A model generated the notes under the pieces. It ran no database searches and was not told the DNA's origin. It worked only from the letters and a program-made list of their open reading frames with translations. Position numbers and translations under genes: made by a program. Of a stretch of DNA of 64,000 bases, positions 1 through 15,039 are shown in pieces; within the stretch, counting starts at the first letter, position 1, and each line of letters starts with the position of its first letter. The DNA comes from Mugil cephalus (taxonomy: Eukaryota > Chordata > Actinopteri > Mugiliformes > Mugilidae). The stretch spans positions 16,881,672 through 16,945,671 of the forward strand of contig NC_061782.1 of assembly GCF_022458985.1 (NCBI RefSeq), in the 5' to 3' direction.

Positions 1-2984
1 TGACAAGCAAGTATCCATTTTTTTGTTTGGGCCTCCTGTTATATATATAGAGTACTGCTACTGCAGAGAATGAGAAACGTCCTGAAGCCAACTTTGATGA
101 CTTCTTAATTATTTATTGATGCAGCAAACAGCTTTATACACAGCACAAAGATTATTCCACAAAATATTTTTTTAAAAAGCATTCATTAAGATCTCATCTT
201 TGTGCGGATGTGAACCCTCTCCATCCTACAGCCCTATCTCTGACAATGACTGATAGCTAGCCGGGATCAAACCCTCCTTAGCGGTGCGTCGGTGACAGGT
301 GAGCGGAGACAGTTTGAGTCCCATTCTCTCCCCCAGCAGTTAATAACAATTTGAAAAAGGGTTCGGGGTTAATAACACAATCATTACCTGGATGAGGACG
401 GGCGACAGCTGTAAGCATGTATGCAGATGGACGGCCGTCATTAGTCCTTGTCAAACAAGCTGAATTAGCGTGATCCAAGAGAGCACTTCAATTTTTTTTT
501 TTGTCATGAATGAATAACAGCTGAGAAAGGTCCAGCATTCAGCTTGTTTTGAGATCATCTTCAATAACGCGAGCGTGTTATTTTTGTTCTTATTCGCACA
601 AAGTCAAATCAGAAACTGCTTTTATTAGCTGTTTTATTCATCAGTAAAATTTTCGGCAGAAAAGGTTCCTGACAAACTGCACATGTTGTGCTGCTTCATG
701 TAACAATAGACGTGACCGAGTGAGCACACTGTAAGGTCCTTCATTATTGAAAAGATTGATCTGTAATTGGTAGTGTTCCCATCTGTCCTAGTTACGCAAA
801 ATTATGGCTAAACCAGTTAGTAAACACTTTGCCCCATTGTCTGTTGTTTTGATAATCACCCATAATAGCATCCAGCATCAGTATGGTCTTTAAACCTGAT
901 TTAGGAGTTAATGGAATAAGAGGGAGAGGCAGTCAGTATATGCACTGGGCCTAATGTCATTAGAAATGTTTGCGGAGGCTAAATTAAATCAGTCGTAAAT
1001 TGTGCTCTCAAGTAAGCCAGAAAAACCCTGCCTCGTCGAAGAGAGGAGGGGGCGGCGGGGATTCATATTTTAACCTTGCGTAGAAAATGCACTTAAACAG
1101 ATTAAAATAAAATAGGGACCGTGCGGATGGATGGAAATGGTAATTGCTGGTGCTTTAATGGTTTCCTGTTAGCCAAGTCGTGCTGACGGCAGAGCTATTT
1201 TAAAGTTGGAAACGGTGATTGAGGTCGTAACTTTGCAAATCTGGTGATTAAGCCGAAGGGTGCATGTCACCAAACAGCACGTTACACATCTAATGGGGCT
1301 TTCGCTGAAAACAGATGTTTGTGGAGGGGCTTTCAGTGCCCTACATGGTAGGCCGTGCTGCAGAGCAGGTGTGCGTTGGAGTGGGTGGCTTTTGACCAAA
1401 CAATGCAGCAGAATGCAGACTGTAGGCTGCCAAAATGTGTGGCAGTTTGCGCGAATGCACATAAAAGCCCACCCGTGTGTGTGCCTCATTCATTTCCCTT
1501 AATGCTGTCGGTGCAGGCATACTGTTTGTCTGGTTACATCAGGTAGCTCATCACACAGTGCAGCCCAGACGGTAATGATAGCCATAAATACTCTGGGAAT
1601 TCCCAAACGCGGATTAAATTAAGACAGTGTCTTTCCCAAAATCCGAGAAAGGGCCAGAAAAAAAAAAAAAAGAACAACACAGTGTCCATATCATACAGCA
1701 TGATGCATTTATATATACACGATGGCACTATAAAGATAAGGCACTGTGGATATATGATGCACTTTTCTGGTAACTCCTGTGTCTCCCTTTTCTGTAACTT
1801 CCCCCTCTACCTGTTCATTTGCATCCTGCTAGCGATTCTGTGCATCGCATATTTTGAGTATTACAAAACACAGACTGAAGTACACATTTCCTTCCCTGAA
1901 CTCTTGGGCCTTCCAGGTTTGGCTTTACCTTTCCATCCTGGGTTCACTTGTAACTCGGCACTGTTGGCTCCAGGTAAAACGGCGGCCCCATGCATGCTCA
2001 TGTTCAGCTATTGTGTAAATTAACAAGAAAAAAGATGTGCGGATTGAATGGCAAACATGCAGGTGATGACACATCCTCGGCACACACAAAGTATGTGTCA
2101 TTACTCAATGCCAGTTACATAGTCAGACGGATAACTGCCAAATAACTGGACCGAAAGCTTTGCCTTTCTACCGTCTTTCTGTCTTTAACGTCGTTACCAG
2201 CAGGTTACGTGTGATCTAATCAGGGTAACAGCTGTTAAGGAGCATTTAAGAAATTACACGACAGACCAAGCGATGAATTTGTTTGGGTGTGAGAGACACA
2301 AATAATGGGAAAGATTACCTATGCGCGAAACTTTGTTCATATGGGTTCAGTTTCAGGTCCCGACCTCTTATCGCCATATCTCCAGAGACTATTGTATTGT
2401 CCATTGGTACAATTGAAACTAAATTCAGAGAAGAAGAAAGTGACACCGCCACCCACAATCCCCTTTAGGAAAATCAGGAAACATCTTTCCTTTATAGGTT
2501 TGCTCCATTCACTGTGACAGCATTTGTTAGCGCCATTCATACAATACCAGTAATAAACATACTAATCAAACTTGGTGGAAGAACGACTCCATAGAAAGTC
2601 TCTCGCATACTTGCCGTCACTGTGTAATTTGAAACCTGGACTAGGCTGTCAAAGTGCCAAAGGTTGATGTCACTAAGTAGCACAGGGTGACAGAGACAGA
2701 GAGTACAAGTGTTGAAAAAGCAGGACAGGAGCATGTGTAGAATCACCTGTGTTGTTCCCTTTGTGCTTCACGCTGCAGGGCACATAGCTCACTGGGTCAC
2801 AAGTGTGAGCTAAAACTCTTTTGTCTCATGTCTGCGCCCCGAGGGTCCCAATCTCCAAGCAGCTGAAGATATCGGAATGTGGCTTTTTTTTCTTAATGCT
2901 GTATTTAGTCTCCATATTACCTGTAGTTGTAGTGTGATACACTAGAGGAATATTTGTAAGACTTTAGACTATGTGGTTTTCTGA
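1..2984. other. Left end of gene desert, non-coding
   Basis: No exon, RNA gene or intact transposon recognised. Longest frames (about 110 codons) have no family resemblance. AT-rich with an A13 run near 1,660. Possible regulatory sequence cannot be told from neutral DNA here. Confidence 0.6.
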
Positions 2985-3250
2985 ATTTATCCCACTGATA
3001 AATAATATCTGTGAAGCGTATTAAGGTTTATTTTAATGTGCTGAACGCCTCCACTCTTTCCCAGCTATCAGTGAGCCCCGAGTGACATCTTATTTTATTA
3101 ATGAACATAGGCGCAGTATTTTATTTTAAACTGACCTTTAATGCGCCGCGGTGCTGCTGACTAGTGCACCTAATGTGCAGCTGAAAATAGCCCTGACAAA
3201 TACGTCTGCACAGCTGTTTATTAAGCCAAAAATGAAACTATACATTTGTG
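2985..3250. promoter_or_regulatory. Candidate conserved element
   Basis: Repeat-free block with TATTTTATTAATGAAC, ACCTTTAATGCGCCGCGG, GTGCACCTAATGTGC and GTTTATTAAGCC. Mixed AT cores and GC islets are typical of vertebrate developmental enhancers. Called by appearance only. Confidence 0.28.
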
Positions 3251-6200
3251 ACCCATTTTTAAAGATTGATGTCCTCAGTCAGATGGTTGGGTTTTAAGAA
3301 TAAATGTTAGGAAAAGTAGAAGAAAAATGCTACACTAAAGTGACTTTTGCCTTTTCTAGAAAAATGTTGTTGCGCTTAAAGTGTGATGAAACACATCTGA
3401 ACCATGTTCAGAATCATCCTTCCTGCATGCATTAGAGTCATTGCATGGCCAATGCTAGCTGACATACAACATCAATAATTACAACCTGCTCTTAAACGGC
3501 TAATGGAACCGGTTTAGTTTCTACCTCTTCAAAGTTTTGACTACTGACTGAAAGCCCACTTTAATTGCTCCAAACAAGTTGTATGACATTTCTTGAACTC
3601 ACCCCATATGCTTTAATATTTTAACAAAATCACAACAGAAATTTGCCACTTTTAAAAAGTTACAGACAATGTCCTGTCCTTTAACAGGACGAGAGAAACT
3701 CCACAGTGTGGCACAAGTCTGTCTGCTAATCGCCAGCTAACCTCTGAGCCATTTGTCGACCACTGCTACCAAGTTCACATTCTGCTTTCAGTTTTTACAC
3801 AATGCTACATTTGGTGTTTGTGAGTCAATTACCACTCTCAGGTGACTCATGCTTCACAAACACCTTATTCAGTAACATCAGGTGTGATTGAAGGCATGGG
3901 GAAATCCAAGGGTAAGAGTAGTCAGCCATCTAGTTCACGTCCCTTGGAACCCGCCCAGACAATGTTTAGGCACACAGTCAACAACTCCTGCCCTTGCTTA
4001 TCTTAAGAATGTAAACCTCTATAAGCAAGCGCTTCATCTGTAATTCTATTGTGAGTTGGCCGGTTGTCTCAAAGTGTCTGAATAATCTAATGTAATGTAA
4101 AACCAGCTTTGTCTGCGACACCAAATCCTCGCTTCAGCACAGGCGTCTCGACTGTTGGCCTGCTCTGTACGGAATTCACTGGCAGACAGGATGACTAGAC
4201 CACACCAAAACCTGCCAGTTACATTCTTTGCGTGATTCAGACATATCTCTTTCCCCCACTGGGACCGAATTGAGAGGTCTGATCAAAAGACCCGTCATCC
4301 TGAGGAGCTGAGATTTGGATGCAAGGCTGGAAAAAAGGAGGGACGGCGAACTGTTGGTTGTTGTGTTGTTTTGTGTTATTATTTCCATTTGTTGGGGAGA
4401 AGAGAGATGAATGGAGGAATAAATGGCTGATGGGTGGGTGGTGGGGAGGAGGGGAAAATTCCCTTGTCTGGGTGGAATTGGATGGCGAGCTTGGGGATGG
4501 ATGGAGGGAGGAATGGGAGGGGGTGCACCTGATGTAGAGGGTGCTGTCAGGCCCAAGACAGCGGGGTCTTTGTCTTCTCAATAATCACTTGCTGTACCTC
4601 TTCTTTCCATTCCTTTTCTCCCCACTGCCATTCTACCTTTACTTTTCCAATTCTCATTGCAACTTTGCCTCATAGGTCAACTGTCTTCAGTCCACAAAAA
4701 ATGAGAAAGGATCCAAAAGAAATCACGAAATATATATATATATATATATAAAAAAAAAATCCCCCCAACGTTAATATGAAGGCAATTAAATGACATTTTC
4801 ACGTCTACGTTCACATGAAAGTCACGACAGCACTCTCATTATGCCAACGTCTCCGTATCACTTTCAACATGGCTCAAATCTGTAAGTGAATGCTGTCAGA
4901 TTCACGCAGAAGATGCACAGCAGCGGCACAAGGTGAAACATGCACGGAGAGAAAACCCCTATACGTGACTCTGGTGCTCAAGTCTAAGATCGCTGTGATA
5001 AGTTATCTCAGTCTTCATCTCCTCAAAATCAGTTTAATAAACTCTGAAATGCTGTGACACAGACACACACACAAAATAATTACATTTGAGAAGATCTGGC
5101 TTTTAAATAATATTAAAATGTCGCCTTTTGTACGTCCGAGAACTTCTCCTACTGAGAGCTAATCCAAGGAGATTCTTCTAAAATGTTTAGTTTTCAGTCA
5201 ATCTATTGGATAAATAAAATAATAAACTGGAAAAGACTTTACATACAAGATCCAAATCATTTGCTGCTGGATCATCTTAAGATGATGCCACTAAAACAAA
5301 AGTCTGAGTCCAAATCTAGAAACTTTTTTTTTTTTTTTAAATCAGTTGCTTAAAAATGTCCCTTTGGTCTCTGAAGGTAATGACGATACATCCTGTATCG
5401 AGTCACTTTATCGAGGTGAGTTCATAGCTAGAAGGCTGGATAACCTTATACCGTAGACATGCTCTGTACCATCAGACACAACAAATGAAAATATGTTCAT
5501 TCGTGCCAAAGATATATATGAGGACTATAAGATGCAAGTCTTTGAATCTACAGTCTAATAGTGTTTTGTTGTTACAACTTTAGTTTCCAAGGCTATGGAT
5601 GGTTGAAAGGGGTGAATATTACATATCATTTAATGTCAGGGTGGTTTGGAGGTATTCAGAGTGGATGTATGACAAAGTTGTCGCACATCCACAGACATTA
5701 CTGGAATGTACATGTAGGTGAGGTGTACGGCGGACAGCAGTAGTTAAAATAATCATACCGCCATTATCGCACAACCCACAGGAGCCTGGAGGTGACAGGT
5801 GTGTCTCCTTCCTCAATCAGAAGACTTGAAGTGTTTGATTGGCTAATTCCTTTTGGTTTTGTTTGCCAAATAGCTCAACGTTTATTTCTCAGACAGCTCT
5901 TCCTTTCCGTAATGATAGCAGTGGTTAGATGTTCTTGTAAAGGCATTCATATTTGTGGTGAATAAGGTGGTTGTGATGCAGTCTTCACTTTCAAGGTAAT
6001 ACCAGGGATATTAACACACACTGTTTTCTTTTGTTTAGTGTATCCTGGTGCCACACTCTTGACAAAATGACTTTTTACATTTTGTCATTATGATGCAGAT
6101 TCCCTCTCGCTCTTATGCTTTTGTTTATTCGAGTTCTTTGTAAAAGCAACTTCTGAGCTGCTACCACACCAGGACCAATTCACCTGACCCAATCAATTCA

Positions 6201-9200
6201 CCTCAAGCCTCTCTCCGAGTCAATCGTAAATCATGAAAAAAATGGCTGCAAAGATGACAACAGTGACAGTAAATAAATGTTTGTTGTTCCTTTCCCTTCC
6301 TTGTTTCCCACACTCTTTCTTTCTCTACTCTTAGTAATGGATGGGATATTGTTGGTGCTGCCCTCTGGGCACGGAGAGTTGTTTACTTGGGTGTAAAGTC
6401 CCCCATCCACCAAGGGTCTCTGTAGGGGATGTTCCTGCAGCAGCCTCGCTACTAACCTCCCTATAGCTCCAAAAGTTAATAGCATGGAGGAGATGTGATT
6501 TATATCTGCCTTGGCGCCACCACCAACAGACTGACTTCTTTGTGCTCATGGCCTGTTCAACCAGCTATCAATAAAGATCACATTTAGAATTCACTCCTAA
6601 CTTGGTAGATGGTGATTTAATTTCTGGAGAGTTTTTTTTTTTTTTTTTTTTTTTCTTAATAAATGGTCACCCACGTTTTGGAAGTAGCTTCAGGCAATAT
6701 GAGGGAGTTTTCACTGTTCCTAGTGAAGAACTTTTGGAAGAGAGGATGCAACATCAAAATGTTTGAGCTCAGATAAATATTATCTCTCTCTTTTCAGGTT
6801 TTAGATTTGAGCGATTCATGTATGAAAAGACAGTATTATGTTGAGTCCTTTCAGCAAAAGTTTCCATTTGTTTTTATGCTGTGCTGCCAACCTTAAAGCC
6901 AGCCCTTTCAACTGCCCATTAACACGGGAGGTTATTTTCATGTGGACTTTCACATAATGCTGTTCAGCTGGAGTATTGCCTGTGTGTTTCAAGCCCCTCA
7001 TTCAGAGCTCTGTGATTTTACAAAGCTTTCAATTCCATTCAAATTATGAACACAGATGACATGCTTTGAACGAAATTACCCTTTAAGTAAAATTTGTGCA
7101 TAATTACGCATAGTTGTAACCACAACAATCATTACATCTGATACTGAAGGCTGCGTATGAATAGAGATTTTTCACTTTGTCATACAAACATTACCCCTCA
7201 ATAAACAAATTAGCACATCATAGGCCTCTCACATAAAGGTGCCATTTGCTTATCTATTGTGACTGTACTCTACTTGTTCCAACAGGTCTTTTAACTGGAT
7301 ATCTTGAGTTGAGATTACAAGGTGTCATGTTTAGGAATGAAAAATGAGGAGTTCATGGTTCTTGGCAGTAACAGTTTTCATTAGGGTTTTTGAAAGAATG
7401 GCCTCTGCGCTGACACTAATCCCTGTTGTGTCAGCCTGTGGTTGCCAAATGATAGTATATTATCTCCCTGGACATATGTGTATGTGTGCGCGTGCCTGTT
7501 TCCGTGTGCAAGTGCATTCTTTTCATTTTGGAATATCCTAGCTAATTTTGTCACCGTAACACAAGCTTTACCATGGAGAGACGTGGCAGGCCCGCAAGAT
7601 TCAATTTAACCACAACTGTTTACAGCTGTCAATATAGAGACTAACACCACAATAAATGCATTAAATTGCATCTGGCCTCATGTCACTGAAAATAAGGTGA
7701 GTGGACAGGCTGTGTAGGTGATGCTGGCTCTCACTATTATTACACGGCTGTGTCTTAAGGGTTGTCTGGGCTGCTGTCCATTGGATTTAATCAGCCTCTA
7801 TTACCTGCTACCCTTTTCACAGTTAAAATAATCACCCACAATTACTGACATAAAGGGGAGAGCTGACAGGAGAGTCAGAGGCAGAGAAATCACACACAAA
7901 GTAATTTCTCTCCACCTTGGTTGCTTACGTGGCTTTTGATGTTTCGGGGTGTATAATAAAAGGATTGAGGGGTGTCTGACACAACACTCCTCCTCTGTAG
8001 TAGATATGGAAATACCCTTTAAAACACACACGCTCATAAATGCACCTGATACAGACAGAAAAACGCATGGTGTCACACAAACATACACACTCTCTCGTAT
8101 TTACAGTATATACAAAACATTAAGGTCCACAAAATCACGTGTACAAATCCGAGTGTGCGCGCAAACACACGAACACACAGACACCCACTGCCACTGCCAT
8201 TAACTAAAGAGGTCCGTACAATTTATTGTGTGTTCCAGATGAAAGAAGAAGTGAAAATAATTTAATAATTTGCCACCTCTAAAATGAAGAAAATAGAACC
8301 GCGAGAAAAGGGGCATTGTGATCTACTGTACTTTAATCCTCAGCACGCTGCAGAAAAATAAGAGACACCATTAAATGTACCTTTGAAATAAATGGGCCCA
8401 ATTACCGAGATGGCTGGGACTCTCTAATGAAGCTTTTGTCAAGGCAGACAAACATGGTGGAGGCACACTCAAAACTAGGTGAAGAGCAGGAGGCAGAGAT
8501 GGGCGAAATCATTCAAAAAATGATCTTTCACATGGAAGTTGAATTCACATAAAATGTTAATGGCAGCAAAGTTGTGTACAGAGAAAACACGACATAAATT
8601 CGCCTATTTGACGACATAAAGAGTGAATGAGAGAAGTCATAGCCACATAAGAGCAGCGAGTAAAAAAAGAAAAAAAGAAAAAGAAATGACCTGCACAATT
8701 AAAAAAAAAAAAAAAAAAACATGCTAAATGTAGACAATGTGAACATTAGTCGCAATCATTACCAAGAGGGTTGCTCTGTTACATTAGCTGTTTTGTGTTC
8801 AGGAAGTAAGTCGTGTTAAATGGGTTTAGGAGAGTTGTTTTGATAATAGCATTTTGTTGAATCTCTCCTTTTTAATTATCAGGTCAGAGGGCAGCAGCTC
8901 AAACTCCCTCTCTTTCATACCTCTTCACAACAGTGAGTGCTGCCGACCCTTCCCACAGCAACGCAGAACACTCTGTACAGCTGGTGTAAAACATAGCCTC
9001 GATTACTTTCGTTGAAGCTCTTTCCTGAGCGGAATCTGAACAAAGAAATGCGACTATTGTATTAAAAATCCTATAAATCGGGAGGCACTAGCTGCGATTA
9101 TCTGCTTCTCAGCCAACGGCTTGGAAGAATCCATTTAAAAGCTGATGAAAGCTCCCAATAAGACGGAAGGAAGAAATAATAGGATCTGTGATACCACGTA

Positions 9201-10740
9201 TCGTCTGATGACCTCTATACGACGATGACCTTGCTCTTTCCTCTGAAAAGTTTGCGAGCTCTCGAGTTCGATCGATCCGGGAAAGAACCAGACCTTAGAC
9301 ATGGATCCTGTAGATGATTTTGGACACAACAGCTTGTCAAAGGGTAAAGGTTAAGGCCACGAGTGTCTGTTGAGGCCCAGACACAGGTCAGGAGGTCTCA
9401 GTCAGGGTCAGGGCTCCAGGTGACCCCAAGTCTGCACTGCATGTTGCATTCATGTCTCAGCGTATTATGCAGGAACTTTCACTAGCTCTTCCAGTGTTTG
9501 TTGTAAATGGAGAGTCACATCATATGACAGCTTTTAAGGATATTAACCTTCATTAATGACTTTTACTAAAGTTACAAGAATATCTTAAAAATATGAAGTG
9601 TCTTGGAAGTTCACTACAATGCCTAATACCTTTAATTAATTTCCCTCTGAATGAACACAATGTTTCATTACCAAAATGATTATTTGATTGCATATAACCG
9701 ATGTAATATGAAAGTCAGAAAGTGAACACTTCACCAGTTTTCTTATTTACATAAATTGGGTTAAATAATAATAAAAAAGTATATAGAAAAAAATGTTAAT
9801 TTTCTGGATTATTGCTTTAACAATTAGGAATTAAAGCTATTATCAACAACGCTTACACAAAAATCCCTGCATGAGCATGAGAAATCACTTAACAGGTTAA
9901 CAAGTGAAATGTAAGATGAACACATCATCTGCAAAGCAGCCATTTCAGTCTGCACTGGTGCGTTAAACATAACAGAGTGTAATGTGTACTGCCACCCTAC
10001 TGTACTATTCATTTCTTCATTACTATTTTATATATGCGTATGATTAACACTCATTGCATGGCTCAGCTCCCAATCTCTCTGTTGGAGGCCTCCACTAAAG
10101 ACAGCTCAAGCTTGAGAGATTTTTTTTTTTCAGTCATTTAAATTTTTACACTTCCATTTACCCGCCTTTTAATTTAGCGTATAATGATGCCATTAGAACA
10201 AAATCCATCTGGAAGTTCTGTTGGGAGCGGTTAATGTTCCATGGCTTTTTGCTGCTAATGCCATTGCGCCTGCATTGGCAACAGATGCTCTGAAAGCAAC
10301 AGATACATTCTCTCCCAACATCATTACAATCATGCTCATGTCCAGGATAAATGTTGCTGCTTGTGCAGGACTATCAGACCTGCAATGGGACTGTAAAACA
10401 CAAAGGATATACGGCAGGCTAAATCACATCAGATGAATTCCAATTTTTCACAAGCTCGGGGAGTGAGAGAGCGTATCTCTTGTACCACACAAAGGGGAAA
10501 GGCACTAATCCTCTGGAACTAAAGGCATAGAATGAGGAAAAGTATGTAAGTACGTAATTACACTGTGCAATGTTGAGCTTACACACTGTACATACACACA
10601 GAAAAATCGGAGCTCAGATTCTTTTGCTCCTATTGCAGCCATTTAAGCGACCCCTCTCCCACCCACCAACGAACACCCTTGGACAGTTCATCTTCTGTGA
10701 CATGAAAGCCAGAGAAAAAGGCAAAAAAAAAGTGTTTTCA
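3251..10740. other. Gene desert, non-coding with simple repeats
   Basis: No gene-like exon seen. Contains (TA)10 at 4,731-4,750, T23 at 6,632-6,654 and A-rich runs near 8,660-8,720. The repeat-free block 8,255-8,470 (TTTAATAATTTGCC, GGGCCCAATTACCG) could be a further conserved element. All frames are short and unmatched. Confidence 0.55.
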
Positions 10741-11240
10741 CTTGCAATTTAGGTGATTAAGTACAGTGGATAATTAATTGGAATAACAAACAATTTCCTC
10801 CGTGGAGTATTACTGATTAGCTGTGCTCCCTTACGCTGCCATGGCCTTTTTATCCTCTCTGCTTCAATTATGTTAATGCTAACTTTCTCTCCCAGAAATT
10901 ATTGTGATTAATTTTGTCTTGTTTTGAATTACAATTGCACTGGCTGCTAGCACTTTAAAGCATTCATTAATTCCCAATTAGATTGGTGGGCTCATTTGCT
11001 CCAGTGCTGCTCGGTTCTGTAGCGCTTTGTGTTTAATGTGCTAATTGGGTGAGATTAAAAACAACTAACCTCTTATGAGAGGAGAAAAGTTATTCAATGG
11101 CTACATTAGCATAATTAATCCCCGGATGCTTAATTAGACATCGCCTCGATAATTATGACAACTGACTAACAACTGTTGTCAGCAGTTGGACACTAAAACT
11201 GAAGTGAGTTCAAGGTCCAGTTAAATGGGCGTAGCGCACG
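10741..11240. promoter_or_regulatory. Strong candidate conserved element in the desert
   Basis: About 500 bp with no simple repeat and very dense homeodomain cores: TAATTAATTG (10,771), GTGATTAATTTTG, CATTCATTAATTCCCAATTAG, GCTAATTGGG, CATAATTAATCC (with an Otx/bicoid-type TAATCC at 11,116-11,121), GCTTAATTAG and GATAATTATG. No open frame of note. Called by motif density; not aligned to another species. Confidence 0.4.
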
Positions 11241-14200
11241 TTGGCTTTCTTCAGTTCTGAGCATCTTGCTAATGTGCTGTCTGTATTTATCTCCAATCAT
11301 CCAACATGTCTAAGACAGTATGGTGGTTTTTTTTTTTCGATTTCTGCATTTTATGTCTCTTCAGTGCTTTGTTACAACCACTCGAGTAGCATTAACAGCT
11401 CACTACTCCATTTACCCAAGACTTGGATTGTCTCTAACTCATTTACCACCATCAGAGGATCGACGCTTCGGGCAAACATGAGTGGGGTTGGATATAAGAA
11501 AAAAAGAATGCTTTCATGTCCCGATGTGATCTCTTCAAATGGGACCTGGAACCTGGGAGTGAAATATTGTTTAGCTGTGTGTACCGCACAAGCTTTTTCA
11601 TCATAAGATGAGAGATACTGGTGTGTGTGTAAGCACAGGAACTGGTCTTGAGAGGTTTGGTAAAGAACTGGGGTTGTGCAGATCAAAGGAATATAAACCT
11701 TGATCATTGCATCTATCAGAACTCTATAGGTTTCTGAAATCTGAACTTTTTTTTCAGAATTCAGCAATACTTTCTGTCTTTTCTTGAATGAGTAATATCG
11801 TCATAGAAATGTCAGATTTTTGCTAAATAGATGCCTCCTTTGAATGATCACACTACCTTAATGTTTCAGGAGAACAAATCCCCCTAATTAAAAATGTGTT
11901 TTTAATTGCCCCTTAAAGCAACGTGTTGTTAGATTGGGCACAAGTTACACATGGCACCAATTTTGTAATCAGGTACAAAACTATATAACCTAGTGGTGGT
12001 GTGCATGAGGAAGACAAATTGAGACTTGGTCAACAATTGTTACCTTGCAGTTGGAAATTAGAAACAAACAACAGATTCTTGGATCAGTCCAATGTTTTGT
12101 TGCCCCCTTCACCCACCCAGATATCCTCCATTCAGAAAATTCTGATTTTTTTTTTTTTTTTTGAAAAATAGTATAGATAACAGTGCATGGAAACTCATTT
12201 TCCTAAGAAGTTTTGACGTATCAAACATTAAATTTTTAAAACCAATCAGCTACTTCAGCTTTCTGAGAAAAAGAGGTTCTCCCATGTGTATGGTGCCAGT
12301 TGCCATTGTATAATCTTTAAAGCATAAATTAGAATCATTGCATTTTCTTGCCTTGCTCCCCGGACAGTGTGAAAAAGGCTAATCCAACCTGTCATTAAAG
12401 TATACAACTTGACCAATGATAAAAATAGAATAAAATCTCATCCACTTCTATTGGTCTACTTGCCTTATTCACTCTGTCAGTTGATCATCATCAATGAAGT
12501 TAATTATTTTGGGTTGTTTCCACTTTTTTAAATTTTACACCGAGTCCTACAGATTAATCTCAGTAGATATAAATACTATATGAAGTTTTATATTTGTACT
12601 TCATACAGAATGTATTCTACATTGCTCATATAACACCACAAGACCCAAAAGGAATTGGACACACTCACAAGTGTGGATAAGTGCGTATAATGACATCTGG
12701 TATAAATAAGAATGAAGAGGGGTACTATCATCTCGGTTCCTCATGTTGCTTTAACCTATTTCATGTCTCAAGTGCTCAGACACTGTCAAAATCTATTAGT
12801 ACCCTTTTAGAATTACAATGCACTGAATATCATCCTATCTAGTGTTTTGTTCAGGTAATTCGGAGAGCACTTCGAACAATCCAGAAGCATCAAGATGAAA
12901 ACCATTGTGCCTTGTGTACAAATGGACACTTGCTTATTTCATCACACACATTTCATCTATATGGAAATGAAACGATGCACTCTCAAGCCTTGTTTGCTTG
13001 TTTGTGTTGTCCAGCAGGGACAATGAAAGGAAAATAAGAATTGCTCACGTGCTGGAAACTTCTGCAGATGAAGCTCTCATGGCATAATTTCAGGGCAAGA
13101 GGAAAGGAAAGCCGGACAAAAGAGATGACCAATGTCCCAGGCAGCCAAAATTCTCATTTTGGAGAAAAAGTACTTTTTTAAAGTGTGACTGCATTGTTAC
13201 CGCTCATATGTGTTTTCTATCTTGGAGATAAAATAACAATTAGCTTATGTGACCCTTCTGAGTTGTTCATTTAATTTCTCTTCATAGCTTTAAACAGTTA
13301 AAGAGAAAAGAATGGTCAAGGTATGAATTAGTAGTAGAATATTTTGAATTTAATTATGGGAGACAGCAACTAGGGTTCAAATCAGGAATTTAAAAAATTA
13401 CAGAGGAAGGAAATTATCAAGATATTGTTCATTTTAATAGAAACCATAAGTGAACATCTGAGTGATATAGTGATTAAAAAAAGGAGAAATATAATGAGAT
13501 GATTTTTGTATTACTTGTGTGATTCGTGGGAGTATTTGGGACAAACACAAATGATTTACCGAGACTGAAAGAACAAAACTTCCAGATGAACTTTCATGAT
13601 CATGTATATGGAGGCACACCTTCAAATATATCTCATGTGTTAGTTTCAAGTCTTTAAGCTCACATCTTTAGAGCTTTCAGGAGCTATCTCTTCAACTTCT
13701 AACTCCATCTCTTCTATTTCCTGCCTCACAGAGGGGACAAAGAGACCCTTGTCTGCTGGTCGTGTCCACTACCATTGGGAAGTTAAGGCGGAGAGAATTA
13801 GGAAGGGGCAGGAACAGGGCTCCCAACTACAAGGTAACAAGGGAAAACCAATCCCACCTGGAATTATCATGATACTGGAGACACTGGGCTCACCAGACAG
13901 TGGATCAATGGGTCTCTCTGGGAGGAGAAGGAAGGAGGAGGGGTCCAGAGCAGGATATTGCCCCAAAGAAAGTGTGCCACGCTGTGTCCAAATTACCCCC
14001 AAAGTTGTGGAGGATCCAGTTACCTGTTCAGATGTTTTAGTTTGAATGTTCACTTGTCTGTTTTGGCTTTATGCCCATACTACACCTATGAAGGACCTGG
14101 CTTTAGGACTAGTGTTACAGATTACAATGACACAAACGTGTACAACAAGCTTCATTCTGTTGAGGTCTACCACAACGTACAACACATGTGAACCTGACAT

Positions 14201-15039
14201 TTGAAAGAAAGAAAAAAAAAGTCTCTGGACAGTGGAGAGGCAAACTGGCAGATGGCAAGTTTGGAACAGGTTTATCACAATCACCACTGAACAGACAGCT
14301 GAACATCATAGGACTGGGCCTGACTGGAAGTTATTCTTTGTGAGATTTTTTAATTGCTGATGAATTTTATATCCACGAGAAAAGCCCTAAAAAACACCCT
14401 CCTTGATGAGGGTGACCCTGCATGATAACTGTCAACAGAAGTAAAATTCAGACCAAAATTGGTGCCTACGTGAACAACACACTGTCCTGGGCCATCAGAT
14501 TAATTCAAGCACACATTCAGTGTATTACCTTGCACTGTTTATGTTGGAGTCATGCAAATGACTGTCACTTGATATTACATGATCATAGTTTTAAACTCAA
14601 CTTATCTCAACCGTCCTCCCTACTGTGTCTTACTGTGTCTACGATGCATACGTTTTCCATCTGAGACCCATCTGAGATAAATGGCACCTTCTATTCACAG
14701 TTAGCGACTCATATTTTCATGATGTATTCAGAAAATTTTTCGACATAGGAAAAAATATTATTCAGCTCTGAACCTTTGCTAACAAGTCTTATTCAGACTT
14801 TCTCCACCACATTTCCTCTGCAGGGACTGTTTACCTTCCAGTACAACCAGATTTATTAAGACCAAGCCTCTCTTGTTTTCCTTTATCCACCAGCACACAT
14901 TGCTCTTCCCCTTGCCTGTTGTTTGCCTTCATGAAAGCATTAGGTATCCTCTTTGAGCCAACACTCATTGGAAATGAAAGAGCACAACACTCTTGGTCCG
15001 CACCCTCCCAGTCACCACCACCATCCCAGCCCTACAATG
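11241..15039. other. Gene desert, non-coding
   Basis: No recognised gene. A GC-richer island at 13,730-14,050 has an acceptor-like CCTGCCTCACAG ending at 13,731 and a donor-like AAG|GTAACA after 13,833, enclosing 102 bp open in two frames, but the peptide resembles nothing. The frame at 11,372-11,767 (minus) is also unmatched. Confidence 0.5.

Noticed and set aside
13732..13833. 102-bp exon-like segment with good acceptor and a fair donor
   Set aside because: Open in two frames but matches no family and has no partner exon that I could identify.
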